A stretch of DNA of 64,000 nt from an uncultured Tateyamaria sp. (GTDB lineage: Bacteria; Pseudomonadota; Alphaproteobacteria; Rhodobacterales; Rhodobacteraceae). The translations under genes and the position numbers were made by a program. The notes below the pieces were generated by a model. That model was not told the DNA's origin. It did not search any database and saw nothing but the letters and a program-made list of their open reading frames with translations. Shown piece by piece: positions 59,791-64,000 of the stretch (positions are counted from its first letter, which is position 1; every line of letters begins with the position of its first letter). The stretch is taken from NCBI RefSeq assembly GCF_947503465.1, contig NZ_CANNDN010000003.1, positions 310,001 to 374,000 on the forward strand, given 5' to 3'.

Positions 59791-61593
59791 ATGGAACATG
59801 ACCTTTTCCCGTCCTGGCCCGATGTTGCCCCCGATCTAGTGAATGTCGCCGCAGGCCGCACGCCCGCGGACATGGTCATTCGTGGCGGTGTCTGGGTGAA
59901 CGTGCACACACGAGAAACCCTGCCAGACCATGACATCGCCATCAAACATGGGCGCATCGCTTGTATTTTGCCGGATGCAAGCGGCCAGATCGGTCCCGAA
60001 ACCGAAATCATCGAAGCCAAGGGTCGCTACATGATCCCCGGCTTGTGCGACGGACACATGCACATCGAATCCGGTATGTTGACCCCCGCCGAATTTGCCG
60101 CTGCCGTCATTCCGCATGGCACCACCACGATGTTCACCGACCCGCACGAAATCGCCAATGTCCTTGGCCTCGAAGGCGTGCGGTTGATGCATGACGAGGC
60201 GCTGATGCAGCCCGTCAACATCTGGACCCAGATGCCCTCGTGTGCGCCATCCGCGCCGGGGATGGAGACGACAGGATACGAGATCAGCACCAAAGATGTG
60301 GTCGAAGCCATGGGATGGCCCGGTATCATCGGACTGGGAGAGATGATGAATTTCCCCGGCATGGCCGCCGCCGACCCCCAGATGCTGGCCGAGGTGGCGG
60401 CAACGCAACGTGCGGGCAAGACAGTGGGCGGGCACTATGCCTCGCCGGACTTGGGACCGGATTTCGCCGCCTATGTGGCGGGTGGCCCTGCCGATGACCA
60501 CGAAGGCACATGCGAGGCAGACGCTATTGCCCGGATGCGCCAAGGCATGCGGTCCATGATCCGACTGGGCAGCGCGTGGTATGACGTGGAAACGCAGATC
60601 ACCGCGATCACGGACAAGGGGCTTGACCCCAGAAACATGATCCTGTGCACCGACGACTGCCATTCCGGTACGCTGATCAATGACGGGCATATGAACCGCG
60701 TGGTGCGCCACGCGATTGAATGCGGCTGTGATCCACTGGTTGCGCTGCAAATGGCAACGATCAATACGGCGACGCATTTCGGACTGGAGCGTGAGATCGG
60801 GTCGCTGACACCCGGGCGCCGCGCAGACGTGATCCTGACTTCGGACCTCAGGGCCTTGCCTGTTGAACAGGTCATCGCGCGCGGAAAAACAGTCTCTGTA
60901 TCAGGGAATTTGACCGTGGACTGTCCGCATCTCGACTGGCCGACCAAGGCCCGTCAGACCGTGAACATGGGCGCGCCCAAGACTGCCTCCGACTTCGAAA
61001 TCGCAGCGCCCGAGGGGCGCAATTCCGTCACTGCCAACGTCATCGGCGTTGTCGAAAACCAGGCACCAACCAAGGCACTGAAGAGGGACATGCCCGTCAG
61101 CGACGGCAAGGTCGAGCCGCACGGGGACACCTGCCAGATCGCTCTGGTCGAACGGCACCGGGCGACAGGTAGCGTTACAAACGCGCTGGTGTCGGGCTTC
61201 AATTACCAGGGCAAGATGGCTATGGCGTCGACCGTGGCGCATGACAGCCATCACATGATTGTCGTGGGCACCGACCGGGATCAGATGGCCTTGGCCGCCA
61301 ATCGTCTTGCCGACGTGGGCGGGGGCATCACCATTTTTCGGGACGGCGAAGAACTGGCGCTTGTCGAATTGCCCATTGCGGGCCTCATGTCCGACAGCCC
61401 CGCACGCGAGGTGGCGGCCAAAGCCGACAAGATGGTGCAGGCCATGGTCGATTGCGGCTGCACCCTCAACAATGCGTATATGCAGCATTCGCTGCTGGCG
61501 CTTGTCGTTATTCCTGAACTGCGCATCTCTGACCTTGGACTGGTCGATGTGCGCACGTTTGATTTCATTCCCATACTCGAGCCAACAACATGA
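59791..61593 (+). CDS. ade: Adenine deaminase, metal-dependent amidohydrolase type
   Basis: This 600-residue enzyme deaminates adenine to hypoxanthine. Family landmarks are GLCDGHMHIESGMLTPAEFA (metal His pair), HGTTTMFTDPHEIANVLG, LCTDDCHSGTLINDGHMNR and TPGRRADVILTSDLRALPVE. The C-terminal second domain runs to the end and includes VAHDSHHMIVVGTDRDQM. I chose ATG 59791 (MEHDLFPSWPDV); the upstream open part lacks family similarity. It overlaps amn by ATGA, giving a two-gene adenine salvage unit. Confidence 0.92.
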   Translation: MEHDLFPSWPDVAPDLVNVAAGRTPADMVIRGGVWVNVHTRETLPDHDIAIKHGRIACILPDASGQIGPETEIIEAKGRYMIPGLCDGHMHIESGMLTPAEFAAAVIPHGTTTMFTDPHEIANVLGLEGVRLMHDEALMQPVNIWTQMPSCAPSAPGMETTGYEISTKDVVEAMGWPGIIGLGEMMNFPGMAAADPQMLAEVAATQRAGKTVGGHYASPDLGPDFAAYVAGGPADDHEGTCEADAIARMRQGMRSMIRLGSAWYDVETQITAITDKGLDPRNMILCTDDCHSGTLINDGHMNRVVRHAIECGCDPLVALQMATINTATHFGLEREIGSLTPGRRADVILTSDLRALPVEQVIARGKTVSVSGNLTVDCPHLDWPTKARQTVNMGAPKTASDFEIAAPEGRNSVTANVIGVVENQAPTKALKRDMPVSDGKVEPHGDTCQIALVERHRATGSVTNALVSGFNYQGKMAMASTVAHDSHHMIVVGTDRDQMALAANRLADVGGGITIFRDGEELALVELPIAGLMSDSPAREVAAKADKMVQAMVDCGCTLNNAYMQHSLLALVVIPELRISDLGLVDVRTFDFIPILEPTT

Positions 61594-63050
61594 AAACACT
61601 AGAACAGGCCGCACACGGCCACACCGAATTTCACGATGCCAAGGCCGCAGTGGCCCATCTCGAAGAGTTATATAATGATGCGGTCCAGTTCCTGAGCCGG
61701 GAGTTCCAGCACGCGATGGAACATGGCGCGTCAGAAGGGCGGATCAGAGCCTATTATCCGGAAATCCGCTTCACGACCTCAACCTATGCCGGTGTCGATA
61801 CGCGGCTCAGCTTTGGTCACGTGTCAGACCCCGGAACATATGCCACAACTGTCACCCGGCCCGACCTGTTCCGGAACTACCTGACGCAACAGATCGGATT
61901 GCTGATCACCAACCACGATCAGCCGGTGGAAATCGGCTATTCCACGACGCCGATGCCGGTACACTTTGCCGTTGCGCACGACCCCGATATCACGGTGCCG
62001 CAACAAGGTGCCGCGACCTTCCCCTTGCGGGACGTGTTTGACGTGCCGGATCTGACCAACACGAACGATGATATCGTGAACGGCACCTATGAATCGACCG
62101 ATGGGATCGGGCCACTGGCCCCCTTTACTGCCCAGCGCATCGACTACTCACTGGCGCGCCTTACACACTATACAGCGACGGATGCGCATCATTTTCAGAA
62201 CCATGTGCTGTTCACGAACTACCAGTTCTATGTGTCCGAGTTCGAAGCTTACGCACGTCAGCAACTCAACGATCCCGACAGTGGCTATACCTCGTTCGTA
62301 TCCACCGGCAACGCCGAGATCACAACAGGCGACCAGCCCCTGGAGACAAGCCTGAAGATGCCGCAAATGCCCACCTACCACCTCAAACGTGCGGATGGGT
62401 CCGGCATCACATTGGTCAATATCGGTGTTGGTCCGTCGAATGCCAAAACGGCCACGGACCATATTGCAGTGCTGCGCCCGCATGCCTGGCTGATGGTCGG
62501 GCACTGTGCCGGTTTGCGCAACTCGCAGGCGCTTGGCGACTTTGTGCTGGCACATGCTTACCTTCGTGAAGACAACGTGCTGGACGCCGACCTGCCGCCT
62601 TGGGTTCCGATCCCCGCACTGGCCGAAATCCAGATCGCCTTGGAACAGGCCGTCGCGCAGACGACCAAACTGGAAGGTTACGAACTGAAGCGCATCATGC
62701 GGACCGGCACGGTTGCCAGTTATGATGACCGGAACTGGGAATTGCGGGACCAGCATGGTCCGGTGCAACGCCTGTCGCAGTCCCGTGCCATTGCGTTGGA
62801 CATGGAAAGCGCCACGATTGCCGCAAATGGGTACAGGTTTCGCGTGCCCTACGGCACCTTGCTCTGCGTATCAGACAAGCCGTTGCATGGCGAATTGAAG
62901 CTGCCGGGCATGGCTTCGAACTTCTATAAAGAGCAGGTCGCCCGCCATTTGATGATCGGAATCCACGCGATGGAGCATCTGCGCACCATGCCGCTGGAAC
63001 GCATTCACAGCCGGAAATTGCGCTCGTTCGAGGAAACAGCCTTCCTCTGA
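61590..63050 (+). CDS. amn: AMP nucleosidase
   Basis: This 486-residue enzyme splits AMP to adenine and ribose 5-phosphate. The N-terminal AMP-nucleosidase domain (YYPEIRFTTSTYAGVDTRLS) is followed by a nucleoside-phosphorylase-like catalytic domain with VNIGVGPSNAKTATDHIAVL, WLMVGHCAGLRNSQALGDFV and the active-site ALDMESATIAANGYRFRVPY. Length matches the family. Translational coupling to ade means the adenine product would go straight to hypoxanthine. Confidence 0.94.
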   Translation: MKTLEQAAHGHTEFHDAKAAVAHLEELYNDAVQFLSREFQHAMEHGASEGRIRAYYPEIRFTTSTYAGVDTRLSFGHVSDPGTYATTVTRPDLFRNYLTQQIGLLITNHDQPVEIGYSTTPMPVHFAVAHDPDITVPQQGAATFPLRDVFDVPDLTNTNDDIVNGTYESTDGIGPLAPFTAQRIDYSLARLTHYTATDAHHFQNHVLFTNYQFYVSEFEAYARQQLNDPDSGYTSFVSTGNAEITTGDQPLETSLKMPQMPTYHLKRADGSGITLVNIGVGPSNAKTATDHIAVLRPHAWLMVGHCAGLRNSQALGDFVLAHAYLREDNVLDADLPPWVPIPALAEIQIALEQAVAQTTKLEGYELKRIMRTGTVASYDDRNWELRDQHGPVQRLSQSRAIALDMESATIAANGYRFRVPYGTLLCVSDKPLHGELKLPGMASNFYKEQVARHLMIGIHAMEHLRTMPLERIHSRKLRSFEETAFL

Positions 63051-63115
63051 TCGGGCTGAAACGGCGAAAAACAGCGGAAAAGCCGCCATTTTGGCTTGCC
63101 AAGGGCCACTATTCG

Positions 63116-63145
63116 TTGTGTGTTCGCACAACATTCCGTTACACT
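63116..63145 (+). promoter_or_regulatory. Possible promoter of the HU gene
   Basis: TTGTGT and TACACT are 18 bases apart, ending about 46 bases before the HU start codon. It is the best -35/-10 pair in the gap after amn; no data confirm it. Confidence 0.3.
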
Positions 63146-63191
63146 ACGGTTCAGAGGCCCAAGTTGTCGGGCAGACGAAGGAGACCATGAA

Positions 63192-63479
63192 ATGGCAAAA
63201 CCAATGACAAAAACCCAACTCGTCGCCGCGCTGGCCGAGAAGATGGACACAGACAAGAAATCGGCAAGCAGTGCGCTGGACGCGATCTGCGGCCTGATCA
63301 CGGACGAAGTGTCGGGCGGCGGTGCAGTGACCCTGCCGGGTGTTGGCAAAATCTATTGCCGCGAACGCCCCGAGCGTATGGTGCGCAACCCTGCCACCGG
63401 CGAACAGTTCAAGAAAGAAGCGGACAAGGTTGTGAAGATGACCATCGCGAAAGCGCTCAAGGACAGCGTGAACGGCTAA
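63192..63479 (+). CDS. HU-family DNA-binding protein
   Basis: This 95-residue nucleoid protein starts MTKTQLVAALAEKMDTDKKS. The DNA-arm region has changed: LPGVGKIYCRERPERMVRNP and ATGEQFKKEADKVVKMTIAK stand where HU usually has GFGTFxVxxRxARxGRNPxTG. It is therefore a divergent HU/IHF member, but the RNPATG motif with the arm-tip Pro is kept. I chose ATG 63192 after AAGGAGA; the frame extends upstream but without a start. A strong terminator follows. Confidence 0.9.
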   Translation: MAKPMTKTQLVAALAEKMDTDKKSASSALDAICGLITDEVSGGGAVTLPGVGKIYCRERPERMVRNPATGEQFKKEADKVVKMTIAKALKDSVNG

Positions 63480-63503
63480 GGCCCGACGTCCCAAAGATTT
63501 TCG

Positions 63504-63532
63504 AAGGGTCGCCCGTTGGGCGGCCCTTTTTC
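63504..63532 (+). terminator. Rho-independent terminator after the HU gene
   Basis: Stem AAGGG-t-CGCC pairs with GGCG-g-CCCTT, a five-base loop between, and TTTTT follows. It also lies at the end of the convergent DUF3179 gene and could serve both strands. Confidence 0.85.
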
Positions 63533-63534
63533 GT

Positions 63535-64000
63535 TCAACCATCAAACACCGTCGCCGCGTCGCCCAGGTAATTGTCCCAGGCAAACCAATAGCTGATGTG
63601 CCCGGCCACACGTTCAAATCGCGCGCCATCGGGTCCGATCACCGCGTTTTCGGTAACCCGCCATGTGACCCCCGTCTGATCCACGATCCTGCCGCCAGAC
63701 TGACGGAAGGTGCGATCACCGCGTTCATAGGCACGCACGCTGCGCTTGTCCGTATCGCCAATCAGCAACAGCGGTGTCCCCGCGATCTCGTCATTGATGA
63801 TCGGTCGCTCTTTGAAGGCATCCAGCGGCCATGCACGGGCGGCACCGAACTGGCGCACAGCAAAGATGTAATCCTTTTGCGCATGCCGGTTCTGATCCAC
63901 CAAGGCCGGGAACATCAGGTCAGGTGACGCAAAATAGTCATTATAGACCACACCCGACCCATAGTTGCGCCGATGCCCGGTATTGAGGCTCAGCACTCTG
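63535..64000 (-). CDS. DUF3179 domain protein, truncated by window edge
   Basis: At least 155 residues of the C-terminal part are visible and the frame stays open to the edge. Segments typical of DUF3179 proteins are SGVVYNDYFASPDLMFPALV, GTPLLLIGDTDKRSVRAYER and GVTWRVTENAVIGPDGARFE. Members are usually secreted proteins of unknown function with an N-terminal signal peptide, which would lie beyond the edge. Convergent with the HU gene. Confidence 0.8.
   Translation of the reverse strand, partial: RVLSLNTGHRRNYGSGVVYNDYFASPDLMFPALVDQNRHAQKDYIFAVRQFGAARAWPLDAFKERPIINDEIAGTPLLLIGDTDKRSVRAYERGDRTFRQSGGRIVDQTGVTWRVTENAVIGPDGARFERVAGHISYWFAWDNYLGDAATVFDG

Overview
The window looks like a chromosomal segment of a marine alphaproteobacterium of the Roseobacter group (Rhodobacterales). 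Supporting this are the moderately high GC content, the FlaF/FlbT flagellin regulators, the CtrA-like boxes, the flagellar gene order, two polyamine-type ABC transporters and long runs of genes coupled by 4-base overlaps. This placement is inference from gene content; no database was searched. I saw no phage genes, insertion sequences, CRISPR arrays or tRNA/rRNA genes.

Layout. 1-2.0 kb: 3' part of a TrhO-type tRNA hydroxylase, a repeat-bearing spacer and a convergent MFS transporter. 2.15-33.4 kb: an almost complete flagellar cluster in eight alternating blocks. These are motB-flgE-flgK-flgL-flgI (+); fliP-fliN-fliH-fliF (-); fliL-orf-motE-motA-orf764 then flhA-fliR-flhB-orf (+); fliL2-flgH-flgA-flgG-flgF-fliQ-fliE-flgC-flgB (-); fliI (+); DUF1217-flbT-flaF and fliC (-); flgN-like-flgJ (-); fliK-flgD (+). 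They supply rod, hook, filament, MS ring, export gate, export ATPase and stator, but fliG, fliM and fliO are absent here. CtrA-like boxes (TTAA-N7-TTAAC type) lie in several of the promoter gaps.

33.4-47.1 kb: nitrogen and polyamine metabolism. A potFGHI-type ABC operon ends in a PuuB-like oxidase and is divergent from a class III aminotransferase. Next come a short spacer with a perfect CtrA box followed by an array of hairpins (candidate RNA), a creatinase-fold/ectoine-hydrolase-like enzyme, and a second ABC operon whose first permease carries an unusually long periplasmic insert. In both transporter operons the binding-protein gene is followed by strong GC hairpins.

47.1-64 kb: mixed housekeeping and accessory genes. 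These are an MltB-type transglycosylase, a WYL regulator divergent from a GST gene with a palindromic operator between them, rnr, a DUF2064-GNAT-dapE run, two tandem Hint-domain proteins (the second with Ser at the Cys position), a sterol-desaturase-like enzyme with a class II aldolase and a VOC protein, an ade-amn purine salvage pair, an HU protein and a truncated DUF3179 gene. The most unusual items are the CtrA-box RNA locus (40.3-40.5 kb), the 764-residue MotA-coupled periplasmic protein, the Hint pair and the enlarged permease.
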